NCBI GenBank assembly: GCA_037043235.1
Contig: JAWRVZ010000075.1
Coordinates: forward strand, 1,074,001-1,138,000
Origin: Rhodeus uyekii
Lineage: Eukaryota > Chordata > Actinopteri > Cypriniformes > Acheilognathidae
Direction of reading: 5' to 3'
Length of the DNA stretch: 64,000 bases
Shown: piece after piece, positions 23,935 to 37,700 of the stretch
Numbering within the stretch: the first letter of the stretch is position 1
Layout of the letters: every line of letters starts with the position of its first letter
Program-made: the position numbers and the translations under genes
The notes under the pieces: model-generated
The model's database searches: none
The model's input: only the letters and a program-made list of their open reading frames with translations
Told to the model about the DNA's origin: nothing

Positions 23935-24115
23935 CCTTCATTTGAGTCCAGCTGTGTTTGATTACACTGATTGGACTTGATTAGGAAAGCCACACACCTG
24001 TCTATATAAGACCTTACAGCTCACAGTGCATGTCAGAACAAATGAGAATCATGAGGTCAAAGGAACTGCCTGAAGAGCTCAGAGATAGGATTGTGGCAAG
24101 GCACAGATGCACAGT
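23935..24115 (+). mobile_element. Tc1-like transposon 5' fragment
   Basis: CAGCTGTGTTTGATTACACT with CACACCTGTCTATATAAGAC is followed by ATGAGGTCAAAGGAACTGCC and on to GTGGCAAGGCACAGA. The last part reads MRSKELPEELRDRIVARHR, a Tc1-like transposase N-terminus (HTH region). It breaks off near 24115. Confidence 0.75.
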
Positions 24116-24810
24116 GGCACACCCTGAATATCTAAAGACATATATTTTAATCTACTAATTCAATAAAAGAATACTGCATTGTGACATTTATATTCATGAC
24201 AATTAAAAACATTAACCCAAATTTGTATCCAGTTTGAGTTGATAAAACTCTCTAAAGACCTGAAGGGTTATAATTGCTCCTGTTAACTCATTAACACATG
24301 CATGAGAACGCATGCTTCTCTGCTTAGTAAAATGAAGTGTCTACTCATGATAACAACACAAATTAGGAAGATGAGGAAGATGAAGAGAGTCTAATAATAC
24401 ATTATGACAATGTTGTGAAGCATGGGTTGTAATTTATCTTCTACTACTAGTGATCAGTAACCACTAACCACACATTAGATGTTCATATAATGCTTCATGT
24501 AAGTGCTAGACAGATTTCCTTCCTTCCATCCGTCTATTTTCTTGTGCTAACTTTAATTATAGTACTTCAATTATATACTGAGAAACTGAAAAACAAGAGT
24601 CAAATGAGAATCATTATCGGCAATAATGTGATTTAGAAAAGTTAACAATAAAGATCTGGAGGTATTTACAGTAATGAAAGTCTGCTTAATTGTCATGAAC
24701 ATGATGCAAAGCATCTAAAATAAGTTTGATCTTATGCTTTCAAAGCTAGGTCGCTATTGCTAGCCTCTCTCGAAAATTGCCTACCCCTTTACCAAAATTC
24801 AAGTACTATA

Positions 24811-25580
24811 CAGTAATACCTTGAGATATGAGCATAATCCATTCCAGGACGACCTCGTAACTCGAGTTGCTCGTATCTCAAATCATTTTCTCCCATAGGA
24901 AATAACAGAAAATAAATTAATCTGTTCCGGCCCTCTAACAAACTCCCTTATTAGTGCTAATAACAATGGAAAAACATGTTTTTATTTGCTATAGAGACAC
25001 ACACACTCACACAATTATATTATATAAGGATTGTTGTGATATAAAATGAGTTCTTACCTTTGAGACAGACGATACAGTAGCAGCTAATGGCGGCATGTGC
25101 GGAGGAGGAGGGAGGGATTACGTATATTACATAAGTAACGCAAACACAATACGGAAGACTCGCGGGATGCGTACGAAACTCAACTATGCCAGCAAATCCA
25201 TGCCAAAAAGAAACAAGCTCAAAACTGATGTTTGTGCACGTGTAAAATACATCCGCGACTAACTAACCTACACGTGAAAAAACTGGAGCCTGTGAGCTCA
25301 TTTTACTCCCTAATTTGACATCTCATCTGTACTCAATATGTGCGTGCTTGATCTTCTCTCGACTGCTGCTTTTGCTCACGCAAACACTTTTATTTTAGTC
25401 TACGAACACGTGAAGTGAACGAGTGAGCGGCGTGGGCTCCGAGTGCTGCTAGAGTCGGTGTCTGTAAGCTGCTCGTATCTCAAATATTTACTTGTATCGC
25501 AAAGCAAAAATTTGCTCGAAGGCTTGCTCGTATCTCAGAACGCTCGTATGTCGGGACGCTCGTATCTCAAGGCATTACTG
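24811..25580. mobile_element. Pogo/Tigger-like element T2, copy B (complete)
   Basis: The 770-bp element has inverted ends CAGTAATACCTTGAGATA and TATCTCAAGGCATTACTG, flanked by TA on both sides (24809-24810 and 25581-25582). Subterminal TACGAG and CTCGTATCTCAA words repeat several times. There is no transposase frame, so it is non-autonomous. Confidence 0.85.
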
Positions 25581-25866
25581 TACTTTAATGACAGCAGGCA
25601 CTTTCTCATAGCTTTTTAAATGGCTTGTTGGCATGAACTTTAAAGATTCAGAGATGCAATTGATTGAACTGGAAAAACAGAAGAGAAATTTCTGGATCCT
25701 ACCAATCATATTCATCTAATAAACTGTCAATCAGACAACAAAAAATGTTCAAGTTCAAGTTCACACTTACAAATGATTCAGGAGCAGTAAATGGTAAGTG
25801 TATTTAGCGTGCTGTCCGAGGTATTCAAACCCCCTGTATTCCTGACTTTGATAAGAACAATTACAG

Positions 25867-26446
25867 CAGTGGTTCTCAAATAGTGGGGCGCGCCCCCCTG
25901 GGGGGGCACGGAGCGATACCAGGGGGGGCGCGCGTGACCGTGGGGAACATGCTTTTTTTGTCAGGGAGTAGGTTTTCTTGCACTGAACAAGAGCAACAGA
26001 TATGAAGTTCAGATAACAAACTCTTCACCCGTTGATGTGTACGATCACACCGGTGTTCATGTGTCACGTGATCAATCGCTAAATTCACACGTGTTTTCAC
26101 GCGATATCTGGCACTGATCCAAAAAAAGACGCGTTCAGAGACCATGAGCATTATAAAGGTTTTTAAGCGACAAACATTCACTTCCACATATCTGAGAATC
26201 TGAATATCAGGTAGTTGATGACAGAGCCAACAAGTTGGTCAATATTTTGAAGAAAAAATTAAAAACTAAATAAATGTGAAACATCTATCATACAGCGCTT
26301 TTTGTGACTGCGGTCTGTCACGTGACAAACATGACGCGTCACCATGGAAACAATAAAGCGAACGTTCCAAAATAGGGGGAGGGGGGCGCGCGAAATGTTT
26401 ACTTCTTCCTAATGGGGGCGCGACAGAAAATAATTGAGAAGCACTG
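25867..26446. mobile_element. Non-autonomous hAT element with perfect 8-bp target duplication
   Basis: The ends are CAGTGGTTCTCAA and TTGAGAAGCACTG (12 of 13 bases paired). The 8-bp sequence AATTACAG occurs on both sides (25859-25866 and 26447-26454), the hAT signature. Next to each end are G-rich/C-rich blocks (GGGGCGCGCCCCCC and GGGGGCGCGACAG). A 103-codon minus-strand frame has no transposase motif. Confidence 0.93.
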
Positions 26447-27379
26447 AATTACAGTAAGTGGAGGGATGCCGGAAAACTGTCGAGAGATGTAGGGGAGTCG
26501 AACATGTCTATATATACGTGCTTCCTCTCATGCTGATAGGATGAGGTGTAATTGCTGATGACTAGTTGATTGCGTTAATCATATGAACGTGCTCCTCCTG
26601 AACTTTGTTAATAAAACATCATTAAAAGTTAGAAATCCTAAACCACTGCAAAACAATCCCTCACTCAGATGAAAAAGAGGACGGTCTGACATCCCAACTG
26701 CCTCTATTTATCCCTGTCATTCTCACACCGTTCTGTCTGTCACAAACAAATAATTGCAGTGTCACATCTTCCTGTGGCCTTTAGCGCCTTGTGTTTTCTT
26801 TGTAGTTTTGCTCAAATCCTGCAAGACGCCAAACATCCATTTATGTTGTTTTACTGAGATCCTATCTATGACTTTTTATTTTCAGCATGAAATCGATGCG
26901 GAAAGGTGTTACAGAGTTTTTTTTATTTTTTTAATCTCTTTTAAAACTCCCTCTTTGCACTACCTTTTACTGTTTCTTTGTCTGCATCACAAACTTGAGT
27001 TTCTGATTTAAATGGATCGTAAAATTCTTGTGTTAAAGTGCCTGAAAAGTAGTGTCAGGATTAATAGATGAGGTTTTCATCTGTTTTCTTTTAGAGAATG
27101 ATCTCATTACATCTTCAGAAATGCATTTGCCTCTTTTGTGTTTTGAAGAATTACATTTATTTTATCAGTAACCTACACAGCTCTTCTGTTCTCGCTTCTT
27201 TCTTTACTTAACATACATGCAAAATCACCATGTCATACATCATTGGCTTTGGTTCAGTATTTGTTAAAGTTGTTAAATATTTTTTTGTTAAAATTATCTA
27301 TATCAGTTTCAGTGTTTCTGAAATCCACAATATACCTAATTTAAATCATTTCTATGTGGAAATAAAGGGCTTGAGTTAG

Positions 27380-27695
27380 TTATTCGTGTGTTGAAACTGG
27401 TGGTTATGGGAAAGCGCCGAGACATTTCCTAAAGACACTCAAAGTGTTTGACCAATCACAACACACCGATCCAGCCGACCAATCAGAGCACATTGTGCTC
27501 TTCAGGAGGAGGGGCTTCATAGAGACATTAACTAAAACTGAGCGTTTCTGACAGACTGGGAAGAGACGAGCTGGAGAATTTGAGGAAAATCATGTGTTTT
27601 TCAACATTCAAGCATGAAAAACTGTTCAAGCAGAACCCAAAAACAACATAAAGACTTTAAAGTGGGGCATAATATGACCTTTTTAATAGTTGGTC
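27380..27695. repeat. Probable DNA-transposon-derived repeat
   Basis: GACCAATCACAACACACCGA, ACCAATCAGAGCACATTGTG and the end GTGGGGCATAATATGACCTT are typical of dispersed fish MITE-like repeats. The limits are approximate and only one copy is in this window. Confidence 0.4.
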
Positions 27696-29589
27696 TTTTT
27701 TGTTATATTCATCTCCAATCCCGTATTGCTGCAATATCTTAAGTGACTGTATACGATTTTTTAGTTTTTGGGTGAATTAATCTTGCTTTTGTGGCCTGAA
27801 CAAGCAGGTTCATGAATAATTGGATTGCATGCGTGTCTTTGTTTTGTATGTGAGAGCTATTTGCATTTGTTCTTTTCATGATCTGATGTTTTTATATTCG
27901 ATAAATCAAAGATGTATCATATAGTGTATGATATGATTAAAAAGCTACTGTTCAGTCAAAAACAAACAAACATGGATTTCAATCAGTTTAATGTTCAGAT
28001 AGTCACTTGTTCTTTTGCCATTTATTGGTCTAATGTTTTATACAGATTCCTTCTGTTTCAAGGGACTAAATGAAATCATAAAACTATAATTTGTATTATT
28101 TCTTCATTGTTTTCCCAATTTTTTTTTAATGTTACGTTCTCTCATAAAGTAAAGAACCTTATCCTTGTGCATTTGTAGTATTTTTCCAGTCTTTCTAAAA
28201 CTGACCCTCAAGTTTCAATGGAGTGAAGTACGTTTTCTACAAGATTACTTGTTAAACTCAAAGAAATAAAGGTTAAAGTTATAGTGAATAGAAAAGAAGT
28301 CTCGTCCCACTCATTTGCGAGTGTCTTTACTGCAGAGAGATCAAGTGTGTCTTTATGTAAAGCTACAGAGGAGAAGATCAGAATACCTGACAGAGAAAGT
28401 GAATATATCTCCATAAAGCCTAATGTATAATATTTGATACACAATTGATCAACATGGTGAATAGTTTGCTTAAAAACCTGTGGAACACGATCTACTAAAT
28501 GCCTTATGTTGTCTGATTGATAGTTTAGTTTTTGTCCACCTTAAGCTCGTGGTTCACGTGTCTTTTTGACTTTTACATAGTAAACATAAGAATAACTTTT
28601 TCATATTTCAAGATGAACACTAGATTGAAGCTACTTTACTTGATTATCCAAACATCATATTCAAATGTGAGTGTCAAATATGATCCATCAGGCTTTTGAG
28701 GAACATTTATTTGTCAGTCGTCACTGTTGCATTGCATTATATGTTTTGCAGCACAATAATTTCTGGAAACCTGTTTGCTTTAACCACAGATCTAGTGTTG
28801 GTGCATTTATAATATTTTGTATTTATGCAACTATGCATACTCGCTTTCTTTTTATTTGAAGGTGGCTCTTGGATTTGCTATAGCCCGATATAATGGCATG
28901 AAAGTCTCATTTTCATTTATGCACGTTCTTGTTTATCGGCATTATGGTCCATGCAAGCATTGACTGTATTACTTTGGATATTCTTACAAATGAGGTCTTG
29001 TTAGCATGCATGACAGTATTTCAGCATATAAATATTAAAAGGCAATTTCACCTTGTGCAACTTGTATTAAATTCTAAATTGCCCCAAGAGAGCTGTGCAA
29101 AATGATCCCTAAAACTGCAAATGCGTCATAATGCTCAGATAAATATTTATATTTGAAACCGAAATAGTAGTGCAAGGCACGTAAAATTACAAAAAAATTG
29201 CTAAAACTTATATTTGAAATAAAGTTGCTGCCTTAAATGAAGTACAATCAACTTGGATGTTTGTCATTTTAACTTAAATGACATTAATAAAAAATGAGTT
29301 GAATCTTGTATAGCACAAAGAAAAGTTGAAAATGGCTTAACGTGTTAAAGCAATGTAAAAACAAACGGTGTCAACTTGATCATATACTTTTTTTTTACAG
29401 TAATAATAGTAGATAAATAATACTAAATATCCCTTATTCTGAGAGTACAAGTAAATATTAAGATAGTCAAGAAGCGCTCTTTTCAGACTATTGCTATATT
29501 TACGTCTTCAGTATTGTAAGTTCGTCCTTGTAGACGAGTATCACTGTTAATTTCGCTCATACTTCCTGCGGATTTTGCGAGGCAAGCAT

Positions 29590-30600
29590 GACTCGTTTTC
29601 TTCAGAAAAATGCTCTGACTTGCAGCTCGCATCAAACTCAAAGCACTGACACCTGCTTACAGATCAAACACAAGCTCATCCTCATGCTTCCACACGCTAC
29701 TTCAGATCCACAAACCTACCAGAAACCTTCGATCGATCAACGAGTGACGACTTGTGGTTCTTCACAGAGAGGCAAAATATCACTCTCAAGAACATTTTTG
29801 ATCACCGTTCCTTGCCAGTGCAATGACCTCCTGCCTTCATCCTGAATGCAGAATCCTTGTCAATATTCAAAAGACTGCTAAAAACTTGTGAACTCACACA
29901 CACATAACACACACACACCACCTCAACTTATAAAAAAAAAAATCCTTCCTCTATTCTCCAGGCTTGTACTACATGTATGTGGAACTCGGTTATGATGACG
30001 GCCTAAAAAAAGCATTGAGATAACCGTTGATCGAGATAACCAACAGCCAATATGGCGATTTGTTTGATGAAGCGATCGGCATGCTATAAAAATGTGCATA
30101 CACTGTATATGTTTGCTAACAACAAATGGCATATGTGCAGCAACTAACAGCAGAGATTTACCAGTATACAATAAAAAACACCTTCCATTCTCCATACAAA
30201 CCTTTAATTATATTCTCCAACATTGCAAACACAATTTCACTCACAGCGTAAACAGTCACACACACATAAACACATTCGCTCATAACACAGTCATTTCGCT
30301 CAGACACAGTTCTGAAAGTATTGCACACGTGGTTATTATGGTTTCTTTACAAACTCTAAAATGCTTTGTTGTTTTTTGCCTTTAACTGTCTGCTGGAAAA
30401 CAAAGTTGGCGGTTCCACTTCAAAAACGTCGACATAATAGGATTGGCGAGTTAACCGAGAGTCGAGATAAGTGAACTCCACTGTATAATGTTTGAAACTT
30501 TGTATTGTAAGCACTTATGTACTTTTGTATCTTCAGGATGAATCGCTTTCTGTTTTCCTCAAGTTCCTGGATAAAAGCGTCTGCTAAATGAATAAATGCA
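29590..30600 (+). repeat. Unclassified dispersed repeat, interrupted by T1 copy 2
   Basis: The left part (to about 29975) ends CAGGCTTGTACTACATGTA. The right part resumes at about 30486 with TAATGTTTGAAACTTTGTAT and ends GGATAAAAGCGTCTGCTAAA then TGAATAAATGC, the 3' tail shared with the tRNA-like family. I infer one older repeat split by the pogo-like insertion. Confidence 0.45.
29978..30483 (-). mobile_element. Pogo/Tigger-like element T1, copy 2
   Basis: Inverted relative to 12795-13450: GATCGAGATAACCAACAGCC, then TGTTTGATGAAGCGATCGGC, then GGCGAGTTAACC, ending GTGAACTCCACTG and TA (30484-30485). It is about 150 bp shorter than copy 1 and non-coding. Confidence 0.75.
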
Positions 30601-30633
30601 AAGTGTAATTTTAATGTTTAATGTGTTTCTCAG

Positions 30634-30818
30634 GATCTGGGCCCAGTCCACAGGAGGGCCCGAGCCAAGCCAGCGCGCCGTCGGGGCCGCAAGGTTTCCG
30701 CAAGCATTTCCTGAGAGGCAAACTAGACTGTGACAACCAGCCGCCTGATCCAGATCGGCTGTTCCAGCGCTGCTTCATGGCTACAGTCACCGCAATCAAT
30801 GTAGAAGGACCTTCATAA
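30634..30818 (+). CDS. shisal2a: shisal2a coding exon 3 (cytoplasmic tail)
   Basis: Acceptor TTTCTCAG at 30626-30633; TAA at 30816-30818. It encodes a low-complexity Pro/Ser/Gly tail, then RLFQRCFMATVTAI near the end (CFMATVT = residues 153-159), which matches the RLLHHCFMATVT motif near the C-terminus of human SHISAL2A. This fixes the identity. No convincing AATAAA signal was located close downstream. Confidence 0.93.
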
Positions 30819-32409
30819 GACCCCGGAGCTGCGAATAAGACGCCAACAGCATTACCCAGGAGTCTTTGCAACAGCGTTAACCAATCATCATGTGACTGAT
30901 GTAACATGTTGAATCATTCTGGCTTGAATTTTGGATGCTGTAGCACTAACTAAATGAAGTCAAAGAGGAACTGCCTCAAAACTTCTTAGTAAAGTAATCC
31001 TCAAAGCATAAGCTTTTCATCTGCTTATTAGAGCTGCACACAGGCTCTTTGGGTTTGTTTATGAGGCAAGAAACAAATGAAACCATTTGCATTCATCAAG
31101 ACTTGATCGGTAACTGCAGCTTCAAAGAAATAATAATGGCTTTGGTGTAGCAGTTGTTTTAACGTCTCCGCAGCTCAACCAAAGACAGATCTGAACTCAA
31201 AGACTTACAATGTGCCAATCTATCTCTCAAACAGGGTTTCAGAGCGAATACACCAGCACGTCCCGTCTTGGCCTTTAATGGTGTTTTTAAACCGACTTGG
31301 ACTGCAATTTGAACATTATCAGCTAGGATATTATCATTATCTTATCCTGCAAGAGTAAGTCATTTGCTCTCTATTTCATTTGCAATCAAATCGCTTTATG
31401 GTTTTTGCTTTTCAGAAAGTTGAAGCCCTATTGTTTCAAAACCATTAAGTACAAATCTTAATCTAATTGAGTATCCTATACAATATTGTCTAATGTAAAA
31501 TGAACCAGGCCTGAAAGAGGCTATTGGGATTCATTCTTTCATTGTCTGAAGCTTTTCAACTGTACAAAAAAAATAAGATTGTGACATAATTTTCATACAC
31601 TGGTAATATGTTGAATTGATATTGAAATGAATTGCACAATAATCATTATTAATTCATTTCAATTACCGGTATCAGTGCATTTAACCGTGCCAAACATGCC
31701 TGTTACTGCTTATCCAACTTTTACACAAAGCTGAAGATCCCTTATAATGGAGCCATACAGGAAGTGACATCATTCAGACTATGTTTTAAGGTTAGCATAT
31801 AATTTTATTCCATTTTCTCTTTTATTTCTGAGCGATTTCTGAGCCAAATTTATAAAAGTTGTCAAACAACAATATTTAAAAAAGAAATAATTTTTTTTTT
31901 TTTTATTATTTATTCATCAATTTATCAGAAACAGAATTAGGTGGTCCAAACTAGCTGGTCCCTGCTAAGTACTGTTTACATTTTTATTCATTGTTTTATT
32001 TGATACATTTTATACTATATTTATTTGTTTTATTAGTGTAAATTTTACTTTTTATTTTTTCATTATTTAATTTAATTTTGTTATCTCTCTCTTACATATA
32101 TAAATATATATATACTCCTTTATTATACAGTGTTTATTTTATTAGAAAAACAAACTGACATCGGGGTTTTAAACAATTTTCATAACAGGGTTGCAAAAAC
32201 TACTGTTAAAATAAGGCGTAAAACTACATTTTCAATTTTTCGTCAAAAATAGCAGGCGCTTGAACCACACTTTTAAAATTTGCAACCCTTGTTTTTGACC
32301 CTAGTGCAAAGTTTTGTACCCTTATGATGTCTACAAAAACAAACCATGTTCATATTCATTTTCTATGGCAAGTAAATGCTTGGAAAAAAATAATGTCATG
32401 GGTGAAGGT

Positions 32410-32545
<136 letters not shown>

Positions 32546-33129
32546 GCTGAGGGCCAAAGCTGCACTGAATTTTTCTATGTAAGCCAGTTAGTTATCCATT
32601 ATTTAGTTCAACACCTCAGGGTTGCTGCCTTGACCTATATTGATTTGATTTCAACATGCTATGATGAAAATTGCCTATCGATGTGCCGTTAAAGACCGTT
32701 TTTGAAAGTGCTGCTTGATTCATTGATGGTCAGTTCAAGGAATTCCTCAATGACGTTTGTCCTGAGTGGCTTAATCTTCGTTCAGAGCTGCTGTCTTCTG
32801 TAAGGTTTCATGATACTGTTTTTGTTTTTACTGTACTGTATGTATGTATCTCATCACCACCAACATTAAAAATGATTTAATGAAGAAATGTGCCATACAA
32901 AACACTGTATATGTTTAATCAGTGACCTTTCTTCTAGGATGTCATACAAATTCCAAAGAATGTTTTATCTCTAAACTAACTGCGCCTTTAAAAAAATAAC
33001 AAACTTTTCTTCTGTGATTAATTTCATCATTTAATCAAAGACTGAGATCAACACCATTCAGTGCATCCTGAGAAAGCATTGCAAAAACCATTAAAGAACA
33101 GTAATTTCAAGCCAGTGTACCCAGAGCAA

Positions 33130-33273
33130 GAGTGCCACTTTCAACGCCTAGGTCAAGGGTTCAATTCCCAGGGAAAGCAAGAACTGATTAGAATGCCAGT
33201 GTATATCTTGAATGCAATGTAAGTCACTTCGGATAAAAGCGTCTGATAAATGCATACATGTAAAATGTAAATG
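33130..33273 (-). repeat. tRNA-like short interspersed repeat (family S), copy 6, inverted
   Basis: GGTCAAGGGTTCAATTCCCA, GGGAAAGCAAGAACTGATTA, TATCTTGAATGCAATGTAAG and GGATAAAAGCGTCTGATAAA in order, very close to copy 4. Confidence 0.8.
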
Positions 33274-33558
33274 TATACGCGTTCGAGTTGTTCTTTTAGA
33301 GCTTCCTTCTCAAATTATGTGCTCAAAGTACACTCAAAAGGCTCATATTGCACTCTGAAAGCATTTTATTTGTTCTCCTGAGGTCCAATTACAGTATAAT
33401 GCCAGTAAAGGTTTCTTGCCTCAGACACAGTGGTTATTTAGTTTCACACTGCAGTTGTACTCCTCTTTCCGACCTTCACAGCTAATCATGCTGTTTTCTT
33501 ATAGTGTGCCTTTAAGATTATATGCAAATGACATCTGCTTTGATTTGCTAACTTTTCG

Positions 33559-36500
33559 TGTCAACTAACTCGTTAATTTGCAGCTACATGTCAACTAACT
33601 CGTTAATTTTCAATTACATGTCAATTAACTCTTGTTAATTTACAGCTACATGTCAACTAACTCTTGTTAATTTACAGCTACATGTCAACTAACTCTTGTT
33701 AATTTACAGCTACATGTCAACTAACTCATTAATTTGCAGCTACATGTCAACTAACTCATTAAATTACAGCTACATGTCAACTAACTCTCATTAATTTGCT
33801 GCTAAATGTCAACTAATTTGTTAATTTGCAGCTATATGTCAATTAACTCTCTTTAATTTACAGCTACATGTCAACTAACTCTCGCTAATTTGCAGTTACA
33901 TGTCAACTAACTCTCGTTAATTTACAGCTACATGTCAACTAACTCTCGTTAATTTGCAGCTACATGTCAACTAAGTCGCTAATTTACAGCTACATGTCAA
34001 CTAACTCTCGTTAATTTGCAGCTACATGTCAACTAAGTCGCTAATTTACAGCTACATGTCAACTAACTCTCGTTAATTTGCAGCTACATGTCAACTAACT
34101 CATTCATTTACAGCTACATGTCAACTAACTCATTCATTTACAGCTACATGTCAACTAACTCTCGTTAATTTGCAGCTACATGTCAACTAACTCATTCATT
34201 TACAGCTACATGTCAACTAACTCATTCATTTACAGCTACATGTCAACTAACTCTCGTTAATTTACAGCTACATGTCAACTAACTCATTCATTTACAGCTA
34301 CATGTCAACTAACTCTCGTTAATTTGCAGCTACATGTCAAATAAGTCGCTAATTTGCAGCTACATGTCAACTAACTCGTTAATTTTCAATTACATGTCAA
34401 TTAACTCTTGTTAATTTACAGCTACATGTCAACTAACTCTTGTTAATTTACAGCTACATGTCAACTAACTCTTGTTAATTTACAGCTACATGTCAACTAA
34501 CTCATTAATTTACAGCTACATGTCAACTAACTCATTAATTTACAGCTACATGTCAACTAACTCCCGTTAATTTTCAATTACATGTCAATTAACTCTTGTT
34601 AATTTTCAATTACATGTCAATTAACTCTTGTTAATTTTCAATTACATGTCAATTAACTCTTGTTAATTTACAGCTACATGTCAACTAACTCTTGTTAATT
34701 TACAGCTACATGTCAACTAACTCTTGTTAATTTACAGCTACATGTCAACTAACTCTTGTTAATTTACAGCTACATGTCAACTAACTCTTGTTAATTTACA
34801 GCTACATGTCAACTAACTCTTGTTAATTTACAGCTACATGTCAACTAACTCTTGTTAATTTACAGCTACATGTCAATTAACTCTGAATTAATTTGCTGCT
34901 AAATGTCAACTAATTTGTTCATTTGCAGCTATATGTCAACTAACTCTCGTTAATTTGCAGCTACATGTCAACTAACTCTCGTTAATTTGCAGCTACATGT
35001 CAACTAACTCGTTATTTTCAACTACATGTCAATTAACTTTATTTAATTTACAGCTACGTCAACTAACTCGTTAATTTTCTGCTGCTTGTCAACTAACTCG
35101 TTAATTTTCTGCTGCTTGTCAACTAACTCGTTATTTTCTGCTGCCTGTCAACTAACTCGTTAATTTGCAGCTACATGTCAACTAACTTGTTAATTTACAG
35201 CTACATGTCAACTAACTCGTTAATTTTCTGCTGCTTGTCAACTAACTCGTTAATTTGCAGCTACATGTCAACTAACTCGTTAATTTTCTGCTACATGTCA
35301 ACTAACTCATTAATTTGCAGCTACATGTCAACTAACTCATTAAATTACAGCTACATGTCAACTAACTCTCATTAATTTGCTGCTAAATGTCAACTAATTT
35401 GTTAATTTGCAGCTATATGTCAATTAACTCTCTTTAATTTACAGCTACATGTCAACTAACTCTCGCTAATTTGCAGTTACATGTCAACTAACTCTCGTTA
35501 ATTTACAGCTACATGTCAACTAACTCATTCATTTACAGCTACATGTCAACTAACTCTCGTTAATTTGCAGCTACATGTCAACTAAGTCGCTAATTTACAG
35601 CTACATGTCAACTAACTCTCGTTAATTTGCAGCTACATGTCAACTAACTCATTCATTTACAGCTACATGTCAACTAACTCATTCATTTACAGCTACATGT
35701 CAACTAACTCATTCATTTACAGCTACATGTCAACTAACTCATTCATTTACAGCTACATGTCAACAAACTCTCGTTAATTTACAGCTACATGTCAACTAAC
35801 TCATTCATTTACAGCTACATGTCAACTAACTCTCGTTAATTTGCAGCTACATGTCAACTAAGTCGCTAATTTACAGCTACATGTCAACTAACTCTCGCTA
35901 ATTTGCAGTTACATGTCAACTAACTCTCGTTAATTTACAGCTACATGTCAACTAACTCATTCATTTACAGCTACATGTCAACTAACTCATTCATTTACAG
36001 CTACATGTCAACTAACTCATTCATTTACAGCTACATGTCAACTAACTCATTCATTTACAGCTACATGTCAACTAACTCTCGTTAATTTGCAGCTACATGT
36101 CAACTAAGTCGCTAATTTGCAGCTACATGTCAACTAACTCGTTAATTTTCAATTACATGTCAATTAACTCTTGTTAATTTACAGCTACATGTCAACTAAC
36201 TCCCGTTAATTTGCAGCTACATGTCAACTAACTCCCGTTAATTTGCAGCTACATGTCAACTAACTCTTGTTAATTTACAGCTACATGTCAACTAACTCAT
36301 TAATTTACAGCTACATGTCAACTAACTCATTAATTTACAGCTACATGTCAACTAACTCCCGTTAATTTTCAATTACATGTCAATTAACTCTTGTTAATTT
36401 ACAGCTACATGTCAACTAACTCTTGTTAATTTACAGCTACATGTCAACTAACTCATTAATTTACAGCTACATGTCAACTAACTCTTGTTAATTTGCAGCT

Positions 36501-37700
36501 ACATGTCAACTAAGTCGCTAATTTGCAGCTACGTCAACTAACTCGTTAATTTACAGCTACATGTCAATTAACTCTTGTTAATTTACAGCTACATGTCAAC
36601 TAACTCTTGTTAATTTACAGCTACATGTCAACTAACTCTTGTTAATTTACAGCTACATGTCAACTAACTCTTGTTAATTTACAGCTACATGTCAACTAAC
36701 TCTTGTTAATTTACAGCTACATGTCAACTAACTCTTGTTAATTTACAGCTACATGTCAACTAACTCTTGTTAATTTACAGCTACATGTCAATTAACTCTG
36801 AATTAATTTGCTGCTAAATGTCAACTAATTTGTTCATTTGCAGCTATATGTCAACTAACTCTCGTTAATTTGCAGCTACATGTCAACTAACTCGTTATTT
36901 TCAACTACATGTCAATTAACTTTATTTAATTTACAGCTACGTCAACTAACTCGTTAATTTTCTGCTGCTTGTCAACTAACTCGTTAATTTTCTGCTGCTT
37001 GTCAACTAACTCGTTAATTTTCTGCTGCTTGTCAACTAACTCGTTATTTTCTGCTGCCTGTCAACTAACTCGTTAATTTGCAGCTACATGTCAACTAACT
37101 TGTTAATTTACAGCTACATGTCAACTAACTCGTTAATTTTCTGCTGCTTGTCAACTAACTCGTTAATTTGCAGCTACATGTCAACTAACTCGTTAATTTT
37201 CTGCTGCTTGTCAACTAACTCGTTAATTTGCAACTACATGTCAACTAACTCGTTAATTTGCAGCTACATGTCAACTAACTCATTAATTTGCAACTACATG
37301 TCAACTAACTCGTTAATTTGCAACTACATGTCAACTAACTCATTAATTTGCAACTACATGTCAACTAACTCGTTAATTTGCAACTACATGTCAACTAACT
37401 CGTTAATTTGCAGCTACATGTCAACTAACTCGTTAATTTTCTGCTGCTTGTCAACTAACTCGTTAATTTGCAACTACATGTCAACTAACTCGTTAATTTG
37501 CAGCTACATGTCAACTAACTCATTCATTTGCAGCTACATGTCAACTAACTCATTAATTTGCAGCTACATGTCAACTAACTCATTCATTTGCAGCTACATG
37601 TCAACTAACTCATTAATTTGCAGCTACATGTCAACTAACTCATTAATTTGCAACTACATGTCAACTAACTCGTTAATTTGCAAATATATGTCAAATAACT
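33559..37700 (+). repeat. 4.1-kb satellite of 30-32-bp units
   Basis: About 135 tandem units with consensus GCTACATGTCAACTAACTCG then TTAATTTGCA. Variants include a 32-bp form (CTCTTG or CTCTCG before TTAATTT), an ATTCATTTACA form, an AAGTCGCTAATTTGCA form and a GCTGCTTGTC form. They are organised into longer repeats: a block at about 33800 recurs 1.58 kb later, and a block at about 34880 recurs 1.915 kb later. Where units are all 30 bp the frame stays open, giving a 208-codon frame at 37088-37714 made of YMSTNSLICS decapeptides, presumed non-coding. Confidence 0.97.

Larger units (their letters stand above)
20005..30633 (+). other. shisal2a: shisal2a intron 2
   Basis: 10.6-kb phase-1 intron, GTATGA...TTTCTCAG. 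It contains at least nine mobile-element pieces, listed separately. Stretches 22.2-23.9, 26.45-27.38 and 27.7-29.58 kb show only AT-rich DNA without recognisable structure. Confidence 0.85.

Noticed and set aside
25876..26187. 103-codon minus-strand frame in the hAT element as transposase
   Set aside because: No hAT dimerisation or DDE motifs, and the element is too short to be autonomous.
33559..37700. CRISPR-like array
   Set aside because: The 30-bp units abut one another with no unique spacers, and the DNA is from a vertebrate.
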